From Promicromonospora iranensis (lineage in GTDB: Bacteria > Actinomycetota > Actinomycetes > Actinomycetales > Cellulomonadaceae): DNA of 64,000 bases. The stretch lies in contig NZ_JAJQQP010000016.1 in assembly GCF_028994805.1 (NCBI RefSeq), positions 100,211-164,210 on the forward strand. Reading direction: 5' to 3'. Positions within the stretch are counted from its first letter, which is position 1. Every line of letters starts with the position of its first letter. Below are positions 35,291-43,868 of this stretch, one piece after another. The position numbers were made by a program, and so were the translations under genes. The notes below the pieces were generated by a model. It did not search any database and was not told the origin of the DNA. It saw nothing but the letters and a program-made list of their open reading frames with translations.

Positions 35291-35351
35291 GCTAGTTGAC
35301 TGAACTCTTCGGTGCGCTGATTGGCGGCGCGGGTGAGGACATGGAGAGAGT

Positions 35352-36530
35352 GTGTCGGTGGTTACTGACGTGGGCCGTGTGGTGGAGTTCGAGACGGGGT
35401 TGCGCTGGCGGGTGCTGTTTCCCGAACTTGAGCATGTCGCCGCTTCTGGATACCTGCGGGATTTGGCCGCGTCGGATTGCTCTGCAGGAACGCTGCGCAG
35501 CTATGCGTACGATCTGCTGCGCTGGTTTCGCTTCCTGCATGGACGCTGGACGCCGTGGGACCGGGCCGAGCGAATCGATGTGCGGGAGTTCGTCGAGTGG
35601 CTGCGCGAGACGCCCGTTCAGCAGCGGGTACGCCGGCGTCCGGACGTGCCGGCGCCAGGCTCGGTGAACCCACTCACGGGCAAGACGTCGCTGGGAACGA
35701 TGTACGCGGCCAGGACGATCAACCACCAGTTGAGTGTCTTGTTCGGGTTCTACGAGTGGGCGTGCGCCGCCGACCTCGGGCCGTTGGTCAACCCTGTCCC
35801 GGCCCAGCGGACACGGTCTGCTGGCAGGGTCGCTGCGCACCACAATCCGATGGAGGATTTCGTCATTCACCAGCGGGCGAGGTATCGGCAGAAGACACCA
35901 CACCCGACGTGGCGGGCGATACCTGATGATGCCGCTGACGCACTGTTCGGGGCACTGCGCAGTCACCGGGACCGGGCGCTGGTGTCGTTCTGGCTGTCGA
36001 GTGGTGTCCGGGCCAGCGAGCTGCTGGGGCTGCGGCACGGCGGCGATTTGGATGCAGGTGCGAAAACGATCACGGTGGTCAGCAAAGGAAGCCGATTGCG
36101 GGAGACGGTCCCGGCTAGCGTTGATTCGTTCGTGTGGCTTGCGCTATACCTGCAGGAGGGGCCGCCAGTTGAGCACGGCGGCCCGGTGTGGTGGACCCGG
36201 CAAGGCACACCGCGACCGTTGACCTACCACGCCGCGAGGGCGGTGCTGCAGCGCGCGAACGCGTCGTTGGGCACGAACTGGACTCTGCACGATCTGAGGC
36301 ACACAGCGGCGGCCCGGTTGCTGGCCGACCCGGCGTTCACGCTGTTCGACGTGCAGACGATCCTGCGCCACGCGAGCATCTCAACCACCCAGATCTACAC
36401 CCAGCCTAGGCTGGAGGACTTAGTCGCCAAGGTCCTGGAGCACCATGCCCGGCCGCGGCCGGCCAGACCGGTGATCGAACCTACCTACGACGAGTCCATG
36501 GTCCGGGAACTTCTGGGGCTTCCCGCATGA
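35352..36530 (+). CDS. Tyrosine recombinase, first of a pair (TnpA-like of Tn554-type elements)
   Basis: A 392-residue tyrosine recombinase/integrase. The N-terminal SAM-like DNA-binding domain spans about residues 30-130 (GTLRSYAYDLLRWFRFL). The catalytic domain has Arg in SSGVRASELLGLRHG, the Lys-bearing beta-hairpin VVSKGSRLRETV, HDLRHTAAARLL (HxxR), RHASISTTQIYTQP with the second His and the nucleophile Tyr. A GGAGAG site precedes the GTG start. The stop overlaps the next recombinase by four bases. Adjacent, overlapping recombinases of this size are typical of Tn554-like transposons and related actinobacterial integrative elements. Its start lies about 60 bases from the break in the ligase gene, so the element's left end is near 35291. 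Confidence 0.88.
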   Translation: MSVVTDVGRVVEFETGLRWRVLFPELEHVAASGYLRDLAASDCSAGTLRSYAYDLLRWFRFLHGRWTPWDRAERIDVREFVEWLRETPVQQRVRRRPDVPAPGSVNPLTGKTSLGTMYAARTINHQLSVLFGFYEWACAADLGPLVNPVPAQRTRSAGRVAAHHNPMEDFVIHQRARYRQKTPHPTWRAIPDDAADALFGALRSHRDRALVSFWLSSGVRASELLGLRHGGDLDAGAKTITVVSKGSRLRETVPASVDSFVWLALYLQEGPPVEHGGPVWWTRQGTPRPLTYHAARAVLQRANASLGTNWTLHDLRHTAAARLLADPAFTLFDVQTILRHASISTTQIYTQPRLEDLVAKVLEHHARPRPARPVIEPTYDESMVRELLGLPA

Positions 36531-39049
36531 TCGAGGTACCAGTCTCGGGCGCTGAGCTTCCGGCCGATTCGCGATCGGCTGCGGGGATCCAGGCGGCACA
36601 GACGCGGGCGGCGTCCGGGCCGACGACGAAGCCGTTGTCACCACCGGCCGCGGTGGCACCGGATGCCGTGTTCGGGCCGCGTGGCCGCATTCTGCGGCAG
36701 CATGCCTACGACCTAGGGTCTGCACCTCCAGTCTTACCGTCGGGCGCATCTGGTGAAGGGGCCCAGGGCCTCGGCCTGGACGACGCGATCTACTTCACCC
36801 TGGACCGGGTGCTCGAGGTGTTTCCGAGCCGCAAGCCGACATCGACCGGCGTGCGGCGGATCCTGCAGTGGCTGGACCGATTCGACGGCGACACCTGGGA
36901 GCAGCGGTGGCTGGCCAGCGGCGCCGACCTGGCGCCTCGAACGTGGCGGTCGTCGGTCACGCCACGCACGCCCGAGTCGTCGGTGGCTCAGGGCATGAAC
37001 GCGCTGCTGGTTGCGCGGGTGCTGCGTCCCTCTTACGGCTGGCAACTGGCTTCCAAGGCCGGCGCACACCTGCCTCAGCGCATACTCACCGTCAACGAGG
37101 CGGAGCAGCTGGAACGGCTGCGGGCGCTACCGGCCTACCGGTCGGCGCTATTTCGGCACCAGTACGACGCGGAGGCCTGCTTGTCGCGGGTGCTGATCCG
37201 GACAGGGAAACGGCTGCACGAAATCCGAGGCGACGATCTGCTCTTCTACGCCGACGTTGTCCGCACCTCGGGGCGGAACCGGCGCGAGCACCTGGCCTGG
37301 GAGTTGCTGGTCACGCTTGGCCCGTTCGCGGGAGAACCGCTCACGCTACGGGCCGCTTGGTCTGCCAAGGGCAACACCCGCCAGCACTCGGTCGAGACCC
37401 TGGTCGACCGCTACGGCCTGCCGGCGGGCGCAGTGCGCGACCTGCTGGTCGACTACCTGCGCGAGCTCAAACCGTCAATGGACTACGGCAGCCTGGAGGG
37501 CTGGGCCTACCGGCTGGTGCGCTTGTTCTGGTGGGAGGTCCTGCAGATCAACCCCCACCAGGCTGATCTGCGGCTGGCGTCTGAGGTCGCGGCTGAGTGG
37601 CGCGAACGACTCGCGGTCACCACTGATGGGCTACCGCGCCGCGAGATCCACTCGATCTTGTTCGCAGTCCGGGGTATGTATCGGGATCTGGCGGAGTGGT
37701 CACACGATGAACCGGCGAGATGGGGGCCGTGGGTCGCGCCGTGTCCCGTGTCGCGGCACGAGTCGAGGAACGCCTCGAAGGCGAAAAGGCGTCAGCAGTC
37801 GCGGATGCAGAACCGCACCCGGGCCCTGACACCACTGCTGCCGGCGCTCGTCGCCGAAGCGGTCCGCCGCCGTGACTGGGCGGCCCGGTTGCTGACCGCC
37901 GGGCAGGAGGCCGGCCATGGGCAGCGGTTCGTCGTCGACGGCTCGGAGTTCGAGCTGCATCATCCGCCACCACGCCGCTACGAGCGGGACCGGCCGAGTC
38001 TGCTGCGCGCCAGGATCGTCACCGCGGCACCGGACTTGCCGTTGATCCGGGTCAACCGGCACGGCCTGGTCGACATCACCGCGGCCGAATCCGACGGGTT
38101 CTGGGCGTGGGCGGCCATCGAGACACTGCGCCACACCGGGATCCGGGTCGAGGAGTTACTGGAGCTGACCCAGTTGTCGCTGCGTCACCACACGGCCGCC
38201 TCCACTGGCACGCTCGTGCCGTTGCTGCACATCGTGCCCAGCAAGAACGACATGGAGCGGTTGATACCGATGACGCCGGAGCTGGTGGCGGTGCTGGTCG
38301 CGGTTCAGCGACGCGCAAAGGACAACAGTGGCCGAATCCCGCTGTCGATCCGCTACGACCCCCACGAGAAGGTGCACGGCGAACCGTTTCCACACCTGTT
38401 CGTCCGCCGGATCGGCACCCGGAACGAGGTCATCTCGCCGTCGGTGGCCCGGCGGCTCATCGTGGACGTAGCGGTCTCGGCCGGGCTGCGCGACGCCGGC
38501 GAGCCGATCCACTTCACGCCTCACGACTTCAGGCGCCTGTTCACCACCGAGATGGTCTCCACCGGTCTGCCGCTGCACATCACCGCGACCCTTCTCGGGC
38601 ACCTGAACTTGGACACCACCCGCGGCTACACCGCAGTGTTCCCCGAGGAGGTCATCGCGGCCCATCAGCACTTCATCGAACGCCGCCGCGCCACCCGTAC
38701 GAGCGCCGAACTGCGGACCGCGACCGGTGAGGAGTGGGCAGATTTCGAGAACCACTTCCTGCTGCGCAAAGTCGCCCTCGGCGACTGCCACCGCCCCTAC
38801 GGCACACCTTGTGTCCACGAACACGCCTGCGTGAAGTGCCGGTTCCTTCGCGTCGATCCCGCTCAGCTGCCGCGCATCGAGGACATGACGGCCAATGCGA
38901 CCAAGCGGATCGCCGAGGCCAAGGAGCGGGTCTGGCTTGGCGAGGTCGCAGCGTTGGAGGACTCCCTCAAGCACCTGCGCAAGCGCCGCACCGAAGCCGA
39001 GCAGCAACTGAAGACAGCAACCGCGTCAATGCCGGCCGAAGACGGTTGA
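36527..39049 (+). CDS. Large tyrosine recombinase, second of a pair (TnpB-like)
   Basis: An 840-residue recombinase, large for the family but like TnpB of Tn554-type elements. The long N-terminal half (residues 1-500) is unrecognised and presumably binds DNA or the partner protein. The catalytic domain occupies about 515-730: IETLRHTGIRVEELLELTQL (first Arg), HIVPSKNDMERLIPM (Lys region), HFTPHDFRRLFTTEMV (HxxR) and LLGHLNLDTTRGYTAVF (His and Tyr). The tail has HEHACVKCRFLRVDP, a Cys-His metal-binding-like motif, and a coiled coil (VAALEDSLKHLRKRRTEAEQ). All catalytic residues are present. No third small gene (TnpC) is evident downstream. Confidence 0.88.
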   Translation: MIEVPVSGAELPADSRSAAGIQAAQTRAASGPTTKPLSPPAAVAPDAVFGPRGRILRQHAYDLGSAPPVLPSGASGEGAQGLGLDDAIYFTLDRVLEVFPSRKPTSTGVRRILQWLDRFDGDTWEQRWLASGADLAPRTWRSSVTPRTPESSVAQGMNALLVARVLRPSYGWQLASKAGAHLPQRILTVNEAEQLERLRALPAYRSALFRHQYDAEACLSRVLIRTGKRLHEIRGDDLLFYADVVRTSGRNRREHLAWELLVTLGPFAGEPLTLRAAWSAKGNTRQHSVETLVDRYGLPAGAVRDLLVDYLRELKPSMDYGSLEGWAYRLVRLFWWEVLQINPHQADLRLASEVAAEWRERLAVTTDGLPRREIHSILFAVRGMYRDLAEWSHDEPARWGPWVAPCPVSRHESRNASKAKRRQQSRMQNRTRALTPLLPALVAEAVRRRDWAARLLTAGQEAGHGQRFVVDGSEFELHHPPPRRYERDRPSLLRARIVTAAPDLPLIRVNRHGLVDITAAESDGFWAWAAIETLRHTGIRVEELLELTQLSLRHHTAASTGTLVPLLHIVPSKNDMERLIPMTPELVAVLVAVQRRAKDNSGRIPLSIRYDPHEKVHGEPFPHLFVRRIGTRNEVISPSVARRLIVDVAVSAGLRDAGEPIHFTPHDFRRLFTTEMVSTGLPLHITATLLGHLNLDTTRGYTAVFPEEVIAAHQHFIERRRATRTSAELRTATGEEWADFENHFLLRKVALGDCHRPYGTPCVHEHACVKCRFLRVDPAQLPRIEDMTANATKRIAEAKERVWLGEVAALEDSLKHLRKRRTEAEQQLKTATASMPAEDG

Positions 39050-39330
39050 TCTGGAACCAAAGAGATGTCCTCGGCGTGCTTCGGTCCGAGCCCTGCCGCA
39101 GTGCGCAATAGCTGATCACCTCGCGTCTCGTCAGCCTCAGTGCGGCGGCGTGCTGGTCGGCGTTCCTGGCTTGGACACTGTCGAGCGAGACCATCAGGCG
39201 TCCGTGGCGGTTCCTTGCCGCGCTGATCACGGGAATACGCGAGACGATACGTCCCATTTATCCGTTATAATATCCGCCGCGGGGTTCAAAGGTGAAACGT
39301 TCGCCTGCCCCGGCTTCATAGGAGGCCATC
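39050..39330. other. Region between the recombinases and the secreted protein gene
   Basis: No gene recognised. The right end of the recombinase element may lie here or further right; no inverted repeat or target duplication with the 35.3-kb junction was seen. A promoter-like TATAAT is at 39266. Confidence 0.4.
39266..39271 (+). promoter_or_regulatory. Consensus -10 element
   Basis: TATAAT in a locally AT-rich stretch (39258-39273), about 60 bases before the TTG start of the secreted-protein gene. No convincing -35 box is seen at 17-18 bases. Confidence 0.45.
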
Positions 39331-39972
39331 TTGGTTGGAAGATTCACGCGCACGTCGGCACGCCCCGTTGCGGCGCTGATCGCCGCCCTCGTGTTGAGTG
39401 CTGGACCAGCTGCTGCATTCGCGGCTGCCGCACCAGTCGACTCCCCAGCGGTCACTGCCTCGCTCTCCGCTTCGACGGACCCGTTCGCCGACCTGGCCGC
39501 CGACGGTTCACTGACTGTCAAGGAGGTCCGCGCACGCATCGAGTCTGGGGGCATGGGGACCATGGCCAAGTCTGGGGGCATCGGGACCATGGCGAACACG
39601 TATGGTTACTGTGCCATCCTCGACGGCCAGTTCGGTTGCAAGTCCGGCTACAACACGAGCGATGGCCTTGTCGTTGCGATCGTCTATGAAAACCGCTGGT
39701 TCAACACCCAGAACGACGGACTCGTCGGAGTGATCTACAACCCCAATTACTCGGTGGGTTGCACGTCCAGGACCAGCGACTTCGAGGGCGGGGCAAACTT
39801 CCCAGCCGTCCTCGACGACAAGGTTTCGTCCGTCCGTACCTACAACGGCTGTGACATCACACTGTGGTCCCGTAGCGGCCTTCAATTCGAGGGCACGTCG
39901 TGGATCCATGAGGAGGACGACCTGAACCCCTCCGGGTGGAACAACGTCGCGAGCTCCTTCGAGATCTCGTGA
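39331..39972 (+). CDS. Secreted protein resembling peptidase inhibitor I36/beta-gamma-crystallin fold
   Basis: A 213-residue exported protein. The signal peptide is TRTSARPVAALIAALVLSAG with cleavage near AFAAAAP (about residue 34). A 9-residue tandem repeat follows at about 72-89 (SGGMGTMAK then SGGIGTMAN). The C-terminal 125 residues contain two crystallin-like strands, DKVSSVRTYNGCDITLWSRS and NNVASSFEIS, and four cysteines, as in secreted I36-type protease inhibitors of actinobacteria. The TTG start is supported by AGGAGG five bases upstream. It has its own terminator. The target is unknown. Confidence 0.75.
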   Translation: MVGRFTRTSARPVAALIAALVLSAGPAAAFAAAAPVDSPAVTASLSASTDPFADLAADGSLTVKEVRARIESGGMGTMAKSGGIGTMANTYGYCAILDGQFGCKSGYNTSDGLVVAIVYENRWFNTQNDGLVGVIYNPNYSVGCTSRTSDFEGGANFPAVLDDKVSSVRTYNGCDITLWSRSGLQFEGTSWIHEEDDLNPSGWNNVASSFEIS

Positions 39973-39978
39973 CCTGGT

Positions 39979-40021
39979 AGCGCGAGTGCCCATCCCCCCG
40001 CGGCGGACGGGCACTCGCGCT
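39979..40021 (+). terminator. Terminator hairpin
   Basis: AGCGCGAGTGCCC (39979-39991) and GGGCACTCGCGCT (40009-40021) form a 13-bp perfect stem with a 17-base loop, six bases after the stop of the secreted-protein gene. Confidence 0.8.
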
Positions 40022-40947
40022 CTGCGAACCTCCACAACAGGAGGGGCGTTCTTCAGCTCGCCCGCCGTCGCAGCCGGACGGCGTGCCGCCGTAGCGAGTC
40101 GGCATCGGCGTAGATCCGGTCCAGTAGTCCGTTCGAGCCTGGGCCGGCTGTCGCGGTGGTGTCTTCGGTGAGGTCGATCAGGTGCGTGAAGTCGGGGCGT
40201 CTGATCTCGTGCCAGACTTCAGACAAGCCCGGGACCGGCCCCAGGCAACACCGATCTCGCGCGTCGCCTGGCCTTCGATCCACGACCGGTGAGCGGTGTA
40301 CAGCAGGTCAGGCCGGCGGCCCAGGGCCGCGCGGTCAAGGGGGGACGCACGTTCCCATCAGTGCGCGCTCCGTCGTCCGGCTGGCGTAGACGCGCAGGTG
40401 GAGCCGTGGGGCCGTCGAGACTGGGCACGCGCGAGTGCGCATCGACCCCGAGGGACAGCCGCACGGCGGGAGGCATCCGTGTACCCCGTGGCGAGGCGTT
40501 GTAGCTCGCGCAGCACGGGCGCGGCCGAACGAGCGTGGATGCCCACCAGGGGCGTCGAGGGCCTCACGATGCCGGGCCGAGTCGAGCGCCCCGGACGGGC
40601 AGCGGACCGTCAACGCCCCCGCTACCTCTACGAGCCGCCTCTCACGACTCTCGAACGGGGATCCCTGGCAGCAGCGAAACAGGTTGACAGGTTCAGTGAA
40701 GAAAGCCGTCCCACTTCGGCTCGAACCGGCACCCTCCAGGCAACGCGCCGACTCGGGGAATCTGCCCGACCGCACGAGCAAGAGCCACCTGTACTGGACC
40801 AGCAAGCCCCGAAGGCATCGCCGCCGCCATGCATCCAGAATCCCGCCGCCGCAGCCAAAGCGCACATCGACGCGGTCACGCCCAGAAGCGCTGCTTGGTC
40901 GAACGGAGCAAGACGACAACCCGGCATCGAGGACCGGGGTCGCACAG
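40022..40947. other. Gap with a leftward gene remnant
   Basis: The leftward frame at 40053-40255 has coding character and encodes WHEIRRPDFTHLIDLTED and LLDRIYADADSLRRHAVRLR before a stop. Upstream of it the likely continuation changes frame repeatedly, so a degraded gene is probable. The rest of the 925 bases shows nothing recognisable. Confidence 0.35.
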
Positions 40948-41700
40948 TTACAAGGAGCCGCCGAGGTCCAGCACGCCCTGGGATAGGCGGCGCGCGGTGG
41001 TCTCGCACTGCACCTCGCGCTTCTCGATCAGCACCGCGGAGCGTCCGGTGTGCCGGGCAGCCACCGCGGTGGACCCCGAACCGGCGAAGGGGTCCAGGAC
41101 GGTGCCGCCGGGTGGGCAGGCGTAGCTGATCAGGAGCTCGAGGACGCTGACGGGTTTCTCGGTCGGGTTGATGCTCCTGGTGCGGTCCTTCGGGGCATGC
41201 AGCACGGACTCGACCAGGCGGGTGCCGGTCTCGGTCCAGGTCGATGGCCCGTACTCGGACTGCGTAGTGGGCCCCGCATGCCGCGTTGTGGCGGGGGAGT
41301 GGCGGCCGCGCTTGTCGACCTGGGTGCGGGGTGTCTGGTGGTACAGGTCGCGCCACGGCCCGCGGTAGAAGTGCAGGACGTGCTCGTGCGCCCTCCGGAA
41401 CCGGTCGGTGGCCGGGCTGGTGGCCCGACCCTTGTCCCACACGACATCCTGGGACAGGCGCCACCCAGCGAAATCGCTCCAGTGGTCCAGGAACATCCGC
41501 ATCGACCCGAACGCCCACAAGCTCGAGGTGTGCGTGGTGAGCAGCTGGGGCCATCCAGTGGGGTAGACGTCCCAGCCGAGGCTGGTCTCCCCGTAGGGCG
41601 GGTCGGTCACCACGAGGTCGAACGTCCCGAGCTGGGGCAGGACCTCGACCATGTCGCCCAGGTACAGGGTCACGCCCTGGTCAGCGAAGTACGGCTCCAT
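40948..41700 (-). CDS. DNA adenine/cytosine methyltransferase, beta class
   Basis: A 250-residue site-specific DNA methyltransferase. The catalytic motif IV, DLVVTDPPYGE, comes first (about residue 32) and the SAM-binding motif I, VLDPFAGSGSTAVAA, comes near the C-terminus. This order defines the beta class, and DPPY points to N6-adenine (N4-cytosine is possible). RSINPTEKPVSVLELLI is the usual motif just before motif I. No restriction endonuclease gene is adjacent, so it may be an orphan or mobile-element-borne methylase. The ATG at 41700 fits the family start; the frame extends to 41748 without a ribosome-binding site. Confidence 0.88.
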   Translation of the reverse strand: MEPYFADQGVTLYLGDMVEVLPQLGTFDLVVTDPPYGETSLGWDVYPTGWPQLLTTHTSSLWAFGSMRMFLDHWSDFAGWRLSQDVVWDKGRATSPATDRFRRAHEHVLHFYRGPWRDLYHQTPRTQVDKRGRHSPATTRHAGPTTQSEYGPSTWTETGTRLVESVLHAPKDRTRSINPTEKPVSVLELLISYACPPGGTVLDPFAGSGSTAVAARHTGRSAVLIEKREVQCETTARRLSQGVLDLGGSL

Positions 41701-41858
41701 CCAACTCACCACCCGCCCGCAGTTCGGTGCGACGGTTCGGAGGGACACGAGGTGAGGGGTGTGAAGGCGTGGTCATGGGTGGAAGGTGTTCCGCAACCTC
41801 CTGGCGACGCACCGCGTCATCAGCGGGTACGTTCTCCTGCTGTGAAGGCGACGCGCTG

Positions 41859-42050
41859 ATGGAGCTGCGGTACACGGTGCCGATCGAGATGATCGTGACG
41901 CTGCCCGATGACCCGGACGACGGGGACTACGACCGGGCGCACCAGGCTGTGCTCGACGTGTTGAGGACAGTGGCGTCCGACGACCCCGCCGTGCGCATCA
42001 CCAATATGGTGCTTGACCTGCCCGAGCCGGAGGAAGCCGCCGGTACCTGA
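41859..42050 (+). CDS. Small hypothetical protein
   Basis: A 63-residue acidic protein: a beta-strand start (MELRYTVPIEMIVTLP), an Asp-rich turn (DDPDDGDYD), one helix (RAHQAVLDVLRTVAS) and a final strand. No family recognised. GAAGG lies 11 bases before the ATG and TACGTT at 41829-41834 could be a -10 box. Its first 35 bases around the start codon are duplicated at 31.75 kb, so it belongs to a gene family spread in this region. Confidence 0.6.
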   Translation: MELRYTVPIEMIVTLPDDPDDGDYDRAHQAVLDVLRTVASDDPAVRITNMVLDLPEPEEAAGT

Positions 42051-42063
42051 CGGTGGTCAGGCA

Positions 42064-42387
42064 TCACCAGTTGGCGACGAGGTTCCACACGGTCAGGCCG
42101 ACCAGCAGGACCGCAGCGATGTTCATCGCGGTGAGGATCCGCCCACCAACTCGGGAAGTCCTGAATCCTGGGCGAGTTTCGGTCAACCAGCGCCAGACGG
42201 CTAGCCAGACGAACATGACGGCGGCGGCGTAGAAGATGACGCTGCTCAACCCGCTGGTGGTCGTAGCGAAATACACCAGCCCCGCGGCCACGGGTACAAG
42301 GAGGAGGACGCTGGTGATCGTCAACCAGCGCGGTGTCCGCGCGGCCTGCCAGGAGACCGCGGTCGGTTCTTCCGGCCCGGAGTTCAC
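42064..42387 (-). CDS. Small membrane protein
   Basis: A 107-residue protein with three predicted transmembrane helices: SVLLLVPVAAGLVYFA, VIFYAAAVMFVWLAVW and LTAMNIAAVLLVGLTVWNLV. A polar N-terminal tail of about 20 residues precedes them. The GTG at 42387 has GGAGG six bases upstream, whereas the TTG at 42390 is too close. Convergent with the small gene at 41859. No family recognised. Confidence 0.65.
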   Translation of the reverse strand: MNSGPEEPTAVSWQAARTPRWLTITSVLLLVPVAAGLVYFATTTSGLSSVIFYAAAVMFVWLAVWRWLTETRPGFRTSRVGGRILTAMNIAAVLLVGLTVWNLVANW

Positions 42388-42830
42388 CAAATTCCTCCTT
42401 GTTTCGGCTTGTCAGGATTGATGCTGCTGGCGATTGTGTCAGAGCTGGGTCGCCCGAGCGCATCGTCCGCGCGTGATTATGGTTCGCGGTCCTGGCAGCG
42501 CAGGGCTCGCGGAGGGCGGCCGCCCGGACGCTGTCGGACGAGCAGACTCAGGAGGGCGTGGACCGCCTCGATACGAGTTCACACACCCCGGACACCGATG
42601 GCCTGCTGCTGTACGCCTCGCTGGTTCAGTTCGGTAGGTGGCTTCTCGCACCAGGCGGTGGATCTCGGCCGGCTGGAACTGCTGCTGCGCAACAGGCCCG
42701 CCACCGCCACCATGAGCGCTGTGCGCAGCCCGACCCTGTTGCGTGGCCTGTGCCCGTCGGCCGGTGGCCTCGCCTCCCATCGGGTACCCGAGCGGGCGAG
42801 GATCGCTCCTGACCGCGGGGGTAGGGGCAG
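42388..42830. other. Gap with no clear gene
   Basis: About 440 bases. One leftward frame encodes FQPAEIHRLVREATYRTE, which looks coding-like, but it is broken on both sides. Probably a gene relic. Confidence 0.3.
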
Positions 42831-43226
42831 TCAGGCGCTGCGGTCTGGACGCAGGGCATCGCCCATGGCATCCAACCGCCGAGCGGCAGCTTCGCGGACG
42901 CGGTCATCGGCGTCAACCGCGAGGATTGCCAGGACAGCGGACCCAATGGTGGGAAACGTGGCCACGCGCAGCCTCACGTCCGCCTCGTGGTGAGTCGCGT
43001 ACCGGGATGCGATGGCCTCGCTGCAGACGGGGTGGTCCAGCACGTGGTGGATGAGCTGTGCGTCCGCGTCCTTGTCTCGTATCGAGGGTGCGATGACGGC
43101 GAGCAGCTCAAGGCCCGTGTCGGGGTGGGCGACGAGGTCGATCAGCTCAGCCAGATCGCCTCGATGCGTGGCGGCAGAGTAGTGCCCGTACAGGCCTCGG
43201 GATTGGGGCTTTCTCGTGCGACCCAC
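42831..43226 (-). CDS. HEAT-repeat-like hypothetical protein
   Basis: A 131-residue helical protein with at least three repeated helix pairs of HEAT type, seen as HRGDLAELIDLVAHPD, HVLDHPVCSEAIASRYATHH and ILAVDADDRVREAAARRLDAM, with the characteristic Asp/Arg positions. Such proteins act as scaffolds. No signal peptide or membrane segment. Stands alone, leftward. Confidence 0.55.
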   Translation of the reverse strand: MGRTRKPQSRGLYGHYSAATHRGDLAELIDLVAHPDTGLELLAVIAPSIRDKDADAQLIHHVLDHPVCSEAIASRYATHHEADVRLRVATFPTIGSAVLAILAVDADDRVREAAARRLDAMGDALRPDRSA

Positions 43227-43316
43227 TAGTCAAGCATCGAACGGTAGTTCGACTGTGTCAATCTGCGTTCCACGGCGAAGGAACACGTGTTCGACTTTGA
43301 GGTGCATACTGATGCT

Positions 43317-43625
43317 ATGAACGGCCGCGCTTCCATCGATCGCTCGCTGCTGGCATGGGCGGAGCACCGCGACCTGTGGCAGGGCGTGCTCAACGAGTGC
43401 TTCGTCCCCGAGCGTGTCGTGGAGCAGGCATGGCGTGGCTCGGACGTGGTGATCGCTCAGGTGGAGTGGGAGCTCGACGGCCTTGAGGAGATCGAGACCG
43501 TGGTCCTGGCCAAGGCGGGTGATCTCAGGCAGGTCGAGCTGGTCGACGACCGGCGGTTCATAAAGACGCTGTGGCTGTACCGCGATCACATCCGGGAGAT
43601 ATCGCCGGGCGGTCCGCGACCCTGA
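43317..43625 (+). CDS. Hypothetical protein, possibly leaderless
   Basis: A 102-residue acidic soluble protein (RSLLAWAEHRDLWQGVLNEC and EWELDGLEEIETVVLAKAGD) of mixed alpha/beta pattern. No family recognised. The ATG at 43317 is preferred over 43287: CATACT, a -10-like hexamer, ends six bases before it, which would give a leaderless mRNA. Confidence 0.5.
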   Translation: MNGRASIDRSLLAWAEHRDLWQGVLNECFVPERVVEQAWRGSDVVIAQVEWELDGLEEIETVVLAKAGDLRQVELVDDRRFIKTLWLYRDHIREISPGGPRP

Positions 43626-43868
43626 CGCGCGCTGTCCGCGCGGCCCGGACCTTCACATAGCGATTCGCGTCGTAGAGACTGGGACGCAAGGTGACGTCGC
43701 CGCTGGTGAGGCCGCGTAGTGGTCGTAGGTGCGCGCGCCACGAGGCTGGCCTTCGATCTATTGCGGCTTTCCGGCCGCACTCGAAGGGAGCGTAGCCAGC
43801 GAGAACCTGGCGTCGCCCTCAGAGGTCTGGGAGTCTGTGGCAGCACCCTTTCCAGGTGAGGAGCCTGC

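Noticed and set aside
40219..40919. Several 70-190 codon frames on both strands
   Set aside because: They overlap each other, have no family and change coding character along their length; at most a degraded gene is present.
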